DNA from: an uncultured Lachnospiraceae bacterium
GTDB lineage: Bacteria > Bacillota > Clostridia > Lachnospirales > Lachnospiraceae
Length of the DNA stretch: 64,000 nt
Direction of reading: 5' to 3'
Assembly: GCA_944383765.1 (NCBI GenBank)
Contig: CALWQT010000005.1
Location: 94,264 to 158,263 of the forward strand
Shown: positions 44,529 through 52,895 of the stretch, piece after piece
Layout of the letters: each line of letters starts with the position of its first letter
Position numbering within the stretch: the stretch's first letter is position 1
Program-made: the position numbers and the translations under genes
Notes under the pieces: generated by a model
Seen by the model: the letters and a program-made list of their open reading frames with translations, nothing else
Told to the model about the DNA's origin: nothing
The model's database searches: none

Positions 44529-46138
44529 CTATTCAGCAAACCATCTCGCACCTGCTCCTTTTCCTTCTACATACTTGCCTTGATCTTTTAATTCACGCAT
44601 TAGGACTTGTATTTCTCCACGTGACAGACTGGGCAGAACCTGCTTTAACTCCTTAAACTGCGTTCCTCTATTTTTATTCTTTTGTATATGCGTCAAAATC
44701 AATTCTTTATTGGTATCGCGGTCTAACCCAACAATCCAAGTATGTATACCCGTTTTCCCCACCGCAGCATATAGTTGCCGTGCGAGAACATATTTATTTC
44801 TTCCAATATGTTCTACCACACCTATATCCGCCAGCCGTTTTAAACGAGGTCGTAAATACTCCAAAACTGGATTTTCATGATACAAGGCATTCACGATTAA
44901 AAAATCAGATGTTGAAAACGACTCAAGTCTTTCTTCACCTATTTTCTTAATTATAGAAAGCATCTTTTTATCTATAATCAATCCGTTCAGCGTCAAACTA
45001 ACAAAATTGTTGTCAGTACCAGTAAAATCCGGCAGATCTTTCGCTTCCATGATGCTGAGTTCATAAATCAGATTCATACCTTGTCCGGATCTTTCTACTA
45101 AACCGCACAATGACAAAATCTCCGCTATACGTCTATTGCGTGGAGACTGTCGATTTAAAATATTATCCACTGTGATTCCGTTTGGAAAACCTCCTGGGCT
45201 TTCCACCACCAGTCGATCACGGTACTGACGGATAAAAATACTTCCACTCATCTGATACATCCGATGTGATACTGCATTCAAAATTAACTCACGCACTACG
45301 CGCTCATTAAATGTAGAAATATCATAAATAAAAAAGCCATCTTGGTAATGCTGCTTATCATTCCGCAAGTTGATAAGTTCCCAGAGCCGATCATAGCAGG
45401 AAAAGAATCCCGATTGAAATTCTTCCCGTTGACTCGCAGGACCAAATGCATCAGATGAACGGTATTCAAATACTATCTCCGCCTGCGGCAGAAATCTTCT
45501 GATAGCTGAACGTTTCGTTTACCAAAGAGAATCAGCGCCGCATAAGTAATGCCTTCTTCTGTAATCGCCTCGCAGTCTCTGAGCAGTTGTTACGCCTCTA
45601 TACTTTTTAATCTTGTATTTCCACTTTTTTCTATCCAATTTTTTCGAAATACTTCAACGGCGTCTTTATCAATATTACTAAATTTTGCGTCAACACAGAT
45701 TGTGCCTGAGAAATCCACTCCTGTTTCTTCATAAATTTTACGCCGCACATCTTCCGGCATTGGAATAAGACTGTCCCCTTCATACCACCATGCAACCCCA
45801 TCTACCTGTACGGGAAGTCCCAATGGTCTCGAGGCCACATCAAAAACCAAAACACGTTTTCCATTATATTCATATAATTGAAAATCTACCATGACTTTAA
45901 GCTTGTCAATCAAACCTTTTCTTGTACGCTCCGGTTAATCAAAAGCAGCGCTTCCTACAATCTGACGGGGACGCTTATCCGATATTCCAAATACAAGTTT
46001 TCCGCCGCCACAATTTGACAAAGCACAACAAATCCGAGCGGCCTCGGAAGAATCGAATCGGTTTTTTGCTTCCTTAAACTGTACCTGTTCTCCCTCTTTG
46101 GCATTTAAAAGTTCCTTTATTGCATGATCATCCTGCAT
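44529..46138 (-). pseudogene. Decayed AlbA_2/ATP-binding (RecG-like) DNA-binding protein
   Basis: Together the pieces make an about 536-codon gene. The N-terminal AlbA_2 part (QVQFKEAKNRFDSSEAARI) spans 45938-46138. An in-frame TAA lies at 45935-45937, and the frame continues in phase (PERTRKGLIDKLK). A second in-frame TAA is at 45590-45592. A one-base frameshift sits near 45520, after ILFGK. The C-terminal GHKL-like part (ELILNAVSHR, GQGMNLIYEL) then reads in the new frame to 44529. Three disabling changes show it is no longer functional, or marks sequencing errors. Confidence 0.75.
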
Positions 46139-46531
46139 TATCTCTCTCCTTAATTTTTTATTTCGATCCTTTGAATATTAATTATAAAATAGTAATCTAT
46201 ATTATATTTTATATGATTTATCAGTATTTTGCATCCTCTAATATCATTATCCTACTTTTATAAATTTCATATTACATTTGTCTTGTATTCCACTACACCA
46301 TTTACTACACCATTTTCTTTCAAAATGACGATTTTTGACGCTCCCAGACAAAAAGTAAGAACCCGCAAAAACCTTGTAAAATAAGGCTTTACGGGCTCTG
46401 ACACCACAGGACAAAACCACCCCAAACGAGCCAAGAGGTGAGTGCTAAGTTTTTGAATATTGAAAAAAATTTCAAACCAAATTGCTTTTTGCAATATACT
46501 TTTTACTTCAGCTCCCAAACCTTTCCTTCTC
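46139..46531. other. Right end of the island, noncoding
   Basis: This 393-bp AT-rich region contains two ACTACACCA motifs 12 bp apart (46292-46300, 46304-46312), also seen near the left end at 23901, and the right boundary repeat. A 92-codon frame across it is not believed (see rejected list). Confidence 0.5.
46432..46461. repeat. Right boundary direct repeat
   Basis: This is the second copy of the 30-bp repeat at 23844-23873, differing at two bases. It keeps the GAGTGCTAA half of CIRCE but not the opposing arm, so it is not itself an HrcA site. It probably marks the far end of the inserted element. Confidence 0.7.
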
Positions 46532-47329
46532 TTAGATCCCCACATATATAATGGGATTTTGGGATTTCTGAATATATTCTAGCTTTTTTATTGATTTATA
46601 CAGATAGAATTTCTGCACCTCATCCAATTCTGACAAATACTCGCATTCAAAAAATACTCTTCCTTTTATTTGAGTCCAATCTTCTGGTAACATGGATTTC
46701 GGTAATTTCTCCACATTATCATCCCCTAACTGATACCACCTTTCTGGCTTATAACACGCCACTATTAAATTGTTATACACCTCCAATACATATTCTACCT
46801 TCTGAACTCTGCTAATATTAGCCCTCCATATTCCTCTGACACTATTGTACAAATCCTCTGCAGAAATATTGGGATTATAGGTTTTATTGATTTTAATGAT
46901 CAGGACTTTATGACGAAAATCTTCTTTAGATAACAATTCAGCACCAAATAGCCTTTCAACTTCTTCGACGCTCATGCACCCTTGTGTATGGTGTCCAGAA
47001 ACAATATTTGACAACCCAATATCTGAAATATAGTTTATTAAGTTAATAAGAGATGCTTCCGCCGCAAATGCTTCTTCCTCCTTTAATCCCCAATGAATCA
47101 ATATATGCTTAACATGATTTCCTGAATGTTCTATCTCCCTTATTCTTTTTATCTTATTCTTTTCAGACTCAGGATTTTTGTTACTTTCTACCACATGTTG
47201 AAAAACCCTATTTCCAGTCCCTTTTCCAATATAATACAATTGACCATCTCTGGGATCTATCAATCCATATACATAGTACTTTCCATTTTGATTTATATTT
47301 TGCAGCGTTCGTTCGGAAAATTCGTTCAT
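46532..47329 (-). CDS. GIY-YIG nuclease (LEM-3-like)
   Basis: The about 265-aa protein has an N-terminal GIY-YIG motif pair, VYGLIDP and YYIGKGTGNR, of the LEM-3-like group, followed by a C-terminal domain with no recognised fold. Such proteins are DNA nucleases sometimes found in defence or mobile contexts. Start chosen at ATG 47329 (GGAGA 7 nt upstream); an ATG at 47335 is too close. It lies outside the boundary repeats but is AT-rich, so it could be accessory too. Confidence 0.75.
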   Translation of the reverse strand: MNEFSERTLQNINQNGKYYVYGLIDPRDGQLYYIGKGTGNRVFQHVVESNKNPESEKNKIKRIREIEHSGNHVKHILIHWGLKEEEAFAAEASLINLINYISDIGLSNIVSGHHTQGCMSVEEVERLFGAELLSKEDFRHKVLIIKINKTYNPNISAEDLYNSVRGIWRANISRVQKVEYVLEVYNNLIVACYKPERWYQLGDDNVEKLPKSMLPEDWTQIKGRVFFECEYLSELDEVQKFYLYKSIKKLEYIQKSQNPIIYVGI

Positions 47330-47525
47330 TATCATTTCTCCATTTCACATTTATACTAACAATATTGCTATCACGTTGCTTCTCCCCACTATCATCTAAG
47401 ATACCTCCACCTCAGATCCATTGCGTTGTCCTCATACCTCTTTTCCATCCTTTCCCCTCTATTCTGTCATACCCCGCCAGTCTTTTTCATAAACTGATGT
47501 AACTACCGCCCACAGGAGGCTTTCT

Positions 47526-48353
47526 ATGAAATTCAGGAAACGCCTGTCTGAAAATGCCCTGTTCTGGTCCGCTCTGATTCTCCTGGCTATTGGAGCAGCC
47601 ACCACCTTCTATCAGCAGGGAACTCTGGCCGCAGCTGTCGGCTCCCCCTCCATCCTCCAGTCTGTCCAGACTGCCGACCACCATGTGAAAGATCGGGAAC
47701 TGCCCATCTACTGTGTGCAGACTTCCAAGCCCCAGGTGGCCCTCTCCTTCGATGCCGCCTGGGGAAATGAAGATACCATGCAGCTTATGGATATTCTTGC
47801 CCGCCATAATGTAAAAGTCACCTTTTTTATGACCGGAGGCTGGGTAGAAAAATATCCGGATGACGTGAAGTACATTGCCTCCCAGGGACATGATCTGGGT
47901 AACCACAGTGAAAATCATAAAAATATGAGCCAGCTTTCCGATGAGGAAATCCGTTCTGAACTCCAGAAAGTCCATGATAAGGTAAAAGAACTGACCGGTC
48001 AGGATATGATTCTGTTCCGCCCTCCTTATGGTGATTATGATGACCAGGTGGTATCCGTTTCCCGGGAAATGAATTACTATCCGGTACAATGGGATGTGGA
48101 TTCCCTGGACTGGAAAGATTATGGCACAGACTCCATTATCAGCACGGTGCTGAATCATAAGCACTTAGGTGACGGAAGCATTATCCTTATGCATAACGGT
48201 GCCAAATACACCCCTTCTGCCCTGGAGCAGATCATCACAGGGCTGCAAAATGCCGGCTATGAACTGGTTCCCATATCCCAGCTTATTTACCGGGATCATT
48301 ACCATATTGACCATGAAGGGCGCCAGATCCCTGACCAGGCTCCATCTGCCTGA
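47526..48353 (+). CDS. Polysaccharide deacetylase (PdaB/NodB type)
   Basis: The 275-aa protein has an N-terminal membrane segment (about 12-35) and a NodB domain: SFDAAWGNED (catalytic Asp), GNHSENH (metal His pair) and RPPYGDYD. Family role: removing acetyl groups from GlcNAc in peptidoglycan or polysaccharide; close relatives are sporulation PdaB proteins. AGGAGG precedes the ATG. It is monocistronic before a convergent gene. Confidence 0.88.
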   Translation: MKFRKRLSENALFWSALILLAIGAATTFYQQGTLAAAVGSPSILQSVQTADHHVKDRELPIYCVQTSKPQVALSFDAAWGNEDTMQLMDILARHNVKVTFFMTGGWVEKYPDDVKYIASQGHDLGNHSENHKNMSQLSDEEIRSELQKVHDKVKELTGQDMILFRPPYGDYDDQVVSVSREMNYYPVQWDVDSLDWKDYGTDSIISTVLNHKHLGDGSIILMHNGAKYTPSALEQIITGLQNAGYELVPISQLIYRDHYHIDHEGRQIPDQAPSA

Positions 48354-48369
48354 TACCTGCTTCTTACAG

Positions 48370-48417
48370 AAAAAGAGGGTATCCCTCAAGTCATTTCATG
48401 ACTTTGGGGACACCCTC
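48370..48417 (-). terminator. Terminator with long imperfect stem
   Basis: GAGGGTATCCC-type arms (48375-48394 / 48398-48417) match 17/20. The T-run is on the minus side (A-run 48370-48374), so it ends the 48386 gene, whose last codons are inside the stem. Confidence 0.65.
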
Positions 48418-48985
48418 CTGATTTCCCTTCCTCTGTTTCCTGCTCCCAATCCGGATATCTCCTTACCCGTTCCATCAGGGCAACCATACCTAACACAAAG
48501 AAAATCTCCATGGCGCTGTTGATGATACCGGAAACGAAAAACAGGACTATGCTTCCTGCCACAATAAGTCCCAGGAATCTCAGATATTTATTTGCCCTTT
48601 CCGGGGCATACGGCTTCATCTGCCAGAACAGATAGGCAGTAACGATCACAAGACAGGCTGAAGCTAACATGGCAAACACAATATGCAGCACCGCTTTCAG
48701 CGGAAATTCCTGGGGAAGATACGGTGTAGTGATCGCAAACAGCAGCAATACCACAGCCACCGGTACCAGAAAACTTCCTTTCACCTTTCCCGGCATTTTC
48801 CGGATGATCTGCCTCAGGCTGAAAAAGAAATACAGCCCCACCAGGACAGCCCACAGCACAAATACTTCTTTTCTCCGGAACATATTGCCGATCACAGAAA
48901 AATTTGTGGAAAACCACCCATATCCTTTTGCAAAAAATAATGTATAAACAGGGATAAGCACCGAAGCGCACAAGTCCAGAAACAT
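48386..48985 (-). CDS. Integral membrane protein, function unknown
   Basis: This 199-aa protein has about five hydrophobic segments and a charged C-terminus. It was not assigned to a family. Its last codons form one arm of the terminator hairpin. It lies downstream of the (p)ppGpp-hydrolase-like gene on the same strand, so they may be co-transcribed. The AGGAGG is about 14 nt from the ATG, rather far. Confidence 0.6.
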   Translation of the reverse strand: MFLDLCASVLIPVYTLFFAKGYGWFSTNFSVIGNMFRRKEVFVLWAVLVGLYFFFSLRQIIRKMPGKVKGSFLVPVAVVLLLFAITTPYLPQEFPLKAVLHIVFAMLASACLVIVTAYLFWQMKPYAPERANKYLRFLGLIVAGSIVLFFVSGIINSAMEIFFVLGMVALMERVRRYPDWEQETEEGKSGGCPQSHEMT

Positions 48986-49042
48986 ATCTTATTCCAAATC
49001 CTCCTGCAGTCATTTCTTCTGTTTGCTTTTCCCTACTCTCCC

Positions 49043-49609
49043 CTACTTTTCTTCCGGTTTCTCCAAATATGGTTCCTTCGTTCCGAATACCCGCAGGCAT
49101 AACTCCACATACTCCTGATAAGCAGGATACTCAGAAAGTTCTTCCAGCCGTATTGCCATTCCCCAGTAATACCAGCCCTGAGCTTCTTTCCGTTTCTCGT
49201 TGAACCGTTCCCACAACTCATCTTCCAAAATCAGATAATCCCTGGCCATGGCACGGATATTGCTCAGCTTATCCCCAAGAAACAGGATTTTTAAATCTCT
49301 GTCTCCTGATTCTGCCTGTGCCAGTTTTTTTTGTTTGCGGACCAGCCAGGATTCCCGCTTATCATCCGTTTCCTGTCTGACCAGGTCTGCCACCCGGTCT
49401 CCGAACCGTTCCCGGATATCCTGTTCCGTAGCCCCAGTATCCTCCAAAGTGTCATGAAGGAGGGCTGCTACCATCAATTCCTCATCATCTGTCATACTTC
49501 CCACAATAACCGCAGCTTCCAGCGGGTGTACAATATAAGGAATCCTTGTACCTTTCCTGACTGCTCCTTTGTGGGCATTCACTGCAAAGTCAACAGCTTC
49601 TTTTACCAT
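49043..49609 (-). CDS. RSH-type HD (p)ppGpp hydrolase-like protein
   Basis: The about 188-aa single-domain HD protein carries IVHPLEAAVIV and LHDTLEDT, the metal-binding HD motif, and GDKLSNIRA, as in small alarmone hydrolases and the SpoT hydrolase domain. No synthetase domain is present. Role: likely clearing (p)ppGpp or a similar nucleotide. Start chosen at ATG 49609 (GGAAAGGCAGTT upstream). Confidence 0.82.
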   Translation of the reverse strand: MVKEAVDFAVNAHKGAVRKGTRIPYIVHPLEAAVIVGSMTDDEELMVAALLHDTLEDTGATEQDIRERFGDRVADLVRQETDDKRESWLVRKQKKLAQAESGDRDLKILFLGDKLSNIRAMARDYLILEDELWERFNEKRKEAQGWYYWGMAIRLEELSEYPAYQEYVELCLRVFGTKEPYLEKPEEK

Positions 49610-49801
49610 AACTGCCTTTCCGCCCTGAGGCATGCTTGATCGGAAAATAGAAATCGCACTTTTTTCTTACGATTCTTTCTAATATCTTAATCATAGCATA
49701 CACGGAAGAATTTTAGAAGTTAAAACTTGTAAGAGTGGAAGATTTCTGATATGCTATAGGTCGGAACTATTGAATGATTCAATCACACCAGGAGGCAACA
49801 C

Positions 49802-50512
49802 ATGAAACAGACCAGGACCCACAGGAGAAAACAGGCAGGTTCCAACGATATTTTAACCGTACTGCTTTTTTATGTCCTGCCCTTTTTTATATTAAACGGA
49901 ATTATTTTTTATTTATTTACTGCGAAACCTAAATTTGACATTACCATTGGTGACACGGAAGATTATAAGACCACCACTGCCACCATTACCATCAAATCTC
50001 TTCTTCCTATCAAAGATCTGACAGTGGGAAAAGATGGAGAGACCCTTACCCCGGAAAAAACCGGAAGCCGTACCTATACCGTTCCCATTACCCGCAACGG
50101 TGTGCTGGAAGTTTCCATGAAAAATTTCAACGGTATGTATGCAGCCAGTTTTTCCCATATCAATATTTTAGACGATACGGCTCCTGCTGTGGACAACTAT
50201 GAGCTTGATGATGACGGTATCATCACCATTTATCTCACAGACAGCCAGTCTGGTATTGATTATGAATCGATTTATGCCACAAACTCCGATGGGGATCGGG
50301 TTTTCCCGGAATCCCAGGATACTTCTTCCTCTTCCGTGCAGTTTGAAATGGATTCCAGCGGACTGACTCTCCACGCCAGTGATTTTATCGGAAACCAGCT
50401 GCAGGTAACCTTTACGTCCCACAAAGATGGGGATAAAGAAGTGCTGAACAACATCGACGGCACCGAAACAACCATAAGACCGGATGAAACGGCCGCAGAA
50501 GAAACAATGTGA
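49802..50512 (+). CDS. Membrane-anchored extracellular protein with Ig-like repeats
   Basis: This 236-aa protein has a short basic N-terminus, one membrane segment (about 17-40) and an extracellular part with beta-sandwich-like strands (ATITIKSLLPIKDLTVG; DSQSGIDYESIYAT) and a Ser/Thr-rich tail. AGGAGG precedes the ATG. It looks like a surface protein of unknown function, possibly an Ig-like domain, followed by a strong terminator. Confidence 0.6.
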   Translation: MKQTRTHRRKQAGSNDILTVLLFYVLPFFILNGIIFYLFTAKPKFDITIGDTEDYKTTTATITIKSLLPIKDLTVGKDGETLTPEKTGSRTYTVPITRNGVLEVSMKNFNGMYAASFSHINILDDTAPAVDNYELDDDGIITIYLTDSQSGIDYESIYATNSDGDRVFPESQDTSSSSVQFEMDSSGLTLHASDFIGNQLQVTFTSHKDGDKEVLNNIDGTETTIRPDETAAEETM

Positions 50513-50516
50513 TACC

Positions 50517-50565
50517 AAAAGCCCCGGAAGCAGGAAAACATTTCCTGCCCCGGGGCTTTCTTTTG
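50517..50565 (+). terminator. Bidirectional terminator
   Basis: AAAGCCCCGG (50518-50527) pairs with CCGGGGCTTT (50550-50559), with an inner GCAGGAAA/TTTCCTGC extension; a TTCTTTT tail follows. It serves both the 49802 gene and malQ, which ends at 50567. Confidence 0.8.
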
Positions 50566-50566
50566 C

Positions 50567-52042
50567 TTATTGTCCGGTTCTTCCGAACACCCACGCCATA
50601 TCCCGGATTCTCCCAATCAGCTTTTCATCAAACTGGCCGGGAAGCAGACGCCACTTCCAGTTATCTCCCAATGTGGAAGGCTCATTCATTCTCGCTTCTC
50701 TTCCCAAGCCCAGATAATCCTGCATAGGCACGATCGCCGTCCGGGCACAGCTTCCAAGGGCTGCCCGGATAAAGTCCCAATGGACCTCTTCCGGAGAAGA
50801 TTTCTCATTCCCCAGATATCTTCTGGAAAAATCCCTGTCCCATTCCGGCATGGATGCATACCAGCTCTTCAGGGTATCGTTATCATGGGTTCCTGTGTAG
50901 ACCACACAATTTTCTGTATAATGATAAGGCAGATAGATACTCTGTCCATCCGCGGAAAATGCGAATTCCAGAACCTTCATGCCTGGAAAGCCGGATTCCT
51001 TCAGCATTTCCAATACGGTAGGAGTCAGAAAGCCCAGATCTTCCGCAATAATATCCAGTCTCCCCAGTTTCTTTTCAATCGCTTCAAACAGGGAAATTCC
51101 CGGTCCTTTTTTCCACTCGCCGTTGGCTGCCGTTTCATCAGCCGCCGGAATGGCATAATATTCATCAAACCCGCGGAAATGGTCTACCCGGACCACATCA
51201 TAAAGTTTAAAACAGAATACCATACGCCTGATCCACCAGGCATATCCTGTCTTTTCATGATACTCCCACCGGTATAAAGGATTTCCCCACATCTGTCCGG
51301 TAGGGCTGTATCCATCCGGCGGAACTCCCGCCACCAGTTCCGGTCTCCGGTCCGCATCAAACTGGAATAACTCCGGGTGGCACCAGCTGTCTGCACTGTC
51401 CAGCGCCACATAGATGGGAATATCACCAATGATGCGGATTCCCTGTTCATTGGCATACGTCTTCAGTTTTTCCCACTGTTCCTGGAATTTCAGCTGCTGG
51501 AAGCGGTAAAATAAAATATCGTCTTCCAGCAGCTCTTCATATTTTTTTACAGCCTCCGGACGGCGCATCCGGATATCTTCATCCCATTCCGTCCAGCTTT
51601 TTCCCTGAAAATGGTTTTTTACCGCCATGTAAACGCAGTATTCTTCTGTCTCGTCATCCAGCACGGTTTCCTGTGACCGTTCCAGGTTTTTCCAACGCTC
51701 AAACGCTTTTCTCAGCACGGCAAACCGGCTGAAATAAATCCTCTCATAGTCCACATACTGGGGATACTGACCGCAGTCCGCCTCCTGGCATTCATTCTTC
51801 GTCAGCAGTCCTTCCTCTGCCAGCGTGTCCAGATCAATAAAATAAGGATTGCCGGCAAAGGCGCTGAAAGACTGATAGGGCGAGTCCCCATAGCCTGTAG
51901 GACCGAAAGGAAGCACCTGCCAGTACTGCTGCCCTGCCTGTTTCAGCTGATCTACAAATTGGTACGCAGCTTCCCCAAAACCTCCGATTCCATAGGGAGA
52001 CGGTATGCTGGTGACCGGAAGCAGGATTCCACACTCCCGCAT
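50567..52042 (-). CDS. malQ: 4-alpha-glucanotransferase
   Basis: This 491-aa GH77 protein contains GGFGEAAYQF, VDHFRGFDEYYAIP (catalytic Asp region), DIIAEDLGFLTP (catalytic Glu) and GTHDNDTLKSW. It rearranges alpha-1,4-glucans by transferring oligosaccharides, in glycogen or maltodextrin use. It is downstream of mscS and glgB on the same strand, forming a glycogen-related operon. AGGAGGAACAGAAG precedes the ATG. Confidence 0.93.
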   Translation of the reverse strand: MRECGILLPVTSIPSPYGIGGFGEAAYQFVDQLKQAGQQYWQVLPFGPTGYGDSPYQSFSAFAGNPYFIDLDTLAEEGLLTKNECQEADCGQYPQYVDYERIYFSRFAVLRKAFERWKNLERSQETVLDDETEEYCVYMAVKNHFQGKSWTEWDEDIRMRRPEAVKKYEELLEDDILFYRFQQLKFQEQWEKLKTYANEQGIRIIGDIPIYVALDSADSWCHPELFQFDADRRPELVAGVPPDGYSPTGQMWGNPLYRWEYHEKTGYAWWIRRMVFCFKLYDVVRVDHFRGFDEYYAIPAADETAANGEWKKGPGISLFEAIEKKLGRLDIIAEDLGFLTPTVLEMLKESGFPGMKVLEFAFSADGQSIYLPYHYTENCVVYTGTHDNDTLKSWYASMPEWDRDFSRRYLGNEKSSPEEVHWDFIRAALGSCARTAIVPMQDYLGLGREARMNEPSTLGDNWKWRLLPGQFDEKLIGRIRDMAWVFGRTGQ

Positions 52043-52056
52043 CTTCTGTTCCTCCT

Positions 52057-52881
52057 TTATTCGTCGTCATTCCGGTCCATATAACTTACATGGACGTCCA
52101 TTTGATTATACGGAATATTGATGCCTTCCCTGTCAAAGCGCAGCTTCACCTTTTCCGTAATATCCCACCGTACATTCCAGTAATCATCGGTGGCTGTCCA
52201 TCCTCTTCCGCCGATCATCACCGCACTGTCTGCCAGCTGGTCCACAAACACCTGGATCGGGTGATCCTTAAGCACTTTCGGATGTTCTGTATAAATACTT
52301 TCCAGAATCTCTTTTGCCTTTTTCAGGTCTGATTCATAACTGATGCCCACGCTTAAATCCACCCGCCGGATGGACTGAGCTGTTACATTCGTCAAAGGGG
52401 CATTGGAAAGACTGCCATTGGGAATCACCACAGTCTTATTATCTACTGTGTTCATGGACGTATAGACCAGCCCGATGGCTGTCACCGTCCCTTCCCCATA
52501 CTGGCTCACAATATAATCTCCTACTTTGAACGGCCGCATCACCAGGATCAGCACACCGCCGGCAAAATTGGAGAGGCTTCCCTGAAGGGCAAGGCCCAAA
52601 GCCAGACCGGCAGAACCAAACAGCGCAATGATCGTTGAAGATTTAATGCCGATCCGCTCTGCCGCCATAAAAATGAGGATTCCATACAAAACTGCCTGTA
52701 ACAGGGCCAGCAGGAATTTCCTCACAGACAATTCCATGTCCATTCTGGCGAACGATCTCTCCACCGCTTTCTTCAGTACTTTCGTTACCTTAAAACCTAC
52801 GATCAGGATCAGAGCGGCCACGATCAGATTGATCCCAAATGCAGCCAGCCCCGGTATCCAGTTCTTTACCATCTCCGGCAT
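52057..52881 (-). CDS. mscS: MscS-type mechanosensitive channel
   Basis: This about 274-aa protein has three N-terminal hydrophobic segments (the third holds the pore helix, GSAGLALGLALQGSLSNFAGG) and a C-terminal cytosolic beta/alpha domain (FKVGDYI, then IRRVDLSVGISY). Role: releasing solutes during osmotic downshock. Start chosen at ATG 52881 (AGGAGA 7 nt upstream). It lies in the glgB-mscS-malQ operon, perhaps tied to changes in osmolytes. Confidence 0.92.
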   Translation of the reverse strand: MPEMVKNWIPGLAAFGINLIVAALILIVGFKVTKVLKKAVERSFARMDMELSVRKFLLALLQAVLYGILIFMAAERIGIKSSTIIALFGSAGLALGLALQGSLSNFAGGVLILVMRPFKVGDYIVSQYGEGTVTAIGLVYTSMNTVDNKTVVIPNGSLSNAPLTNVTAQSIRRVDLSVGISYESDLKKAKEILESIYTEHPKVLKDHPIQVFVDQLADSAVMIGGRGWTATDDYWNVRWDITEKVKLRFDREGINIPYNQMDVHVSYMDRNDDE

Positions 52882-52895
52882 CTGCCATTCTCCTA

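Noticed and set aside
46432..46461. Second CIRCE operator
   Set aside because: Only the GAGTGCTAA half is present; the opposite arm nine bases away is missing and there is no heat-shock gene beside it.
46267..46545. 92-codon minus-strand frame across the right boundary repeat
   Set aside because: No ribosome site, overlaps the GIY-YIG gene end, spans the repeat junction, and its sequence resembles no protein family.
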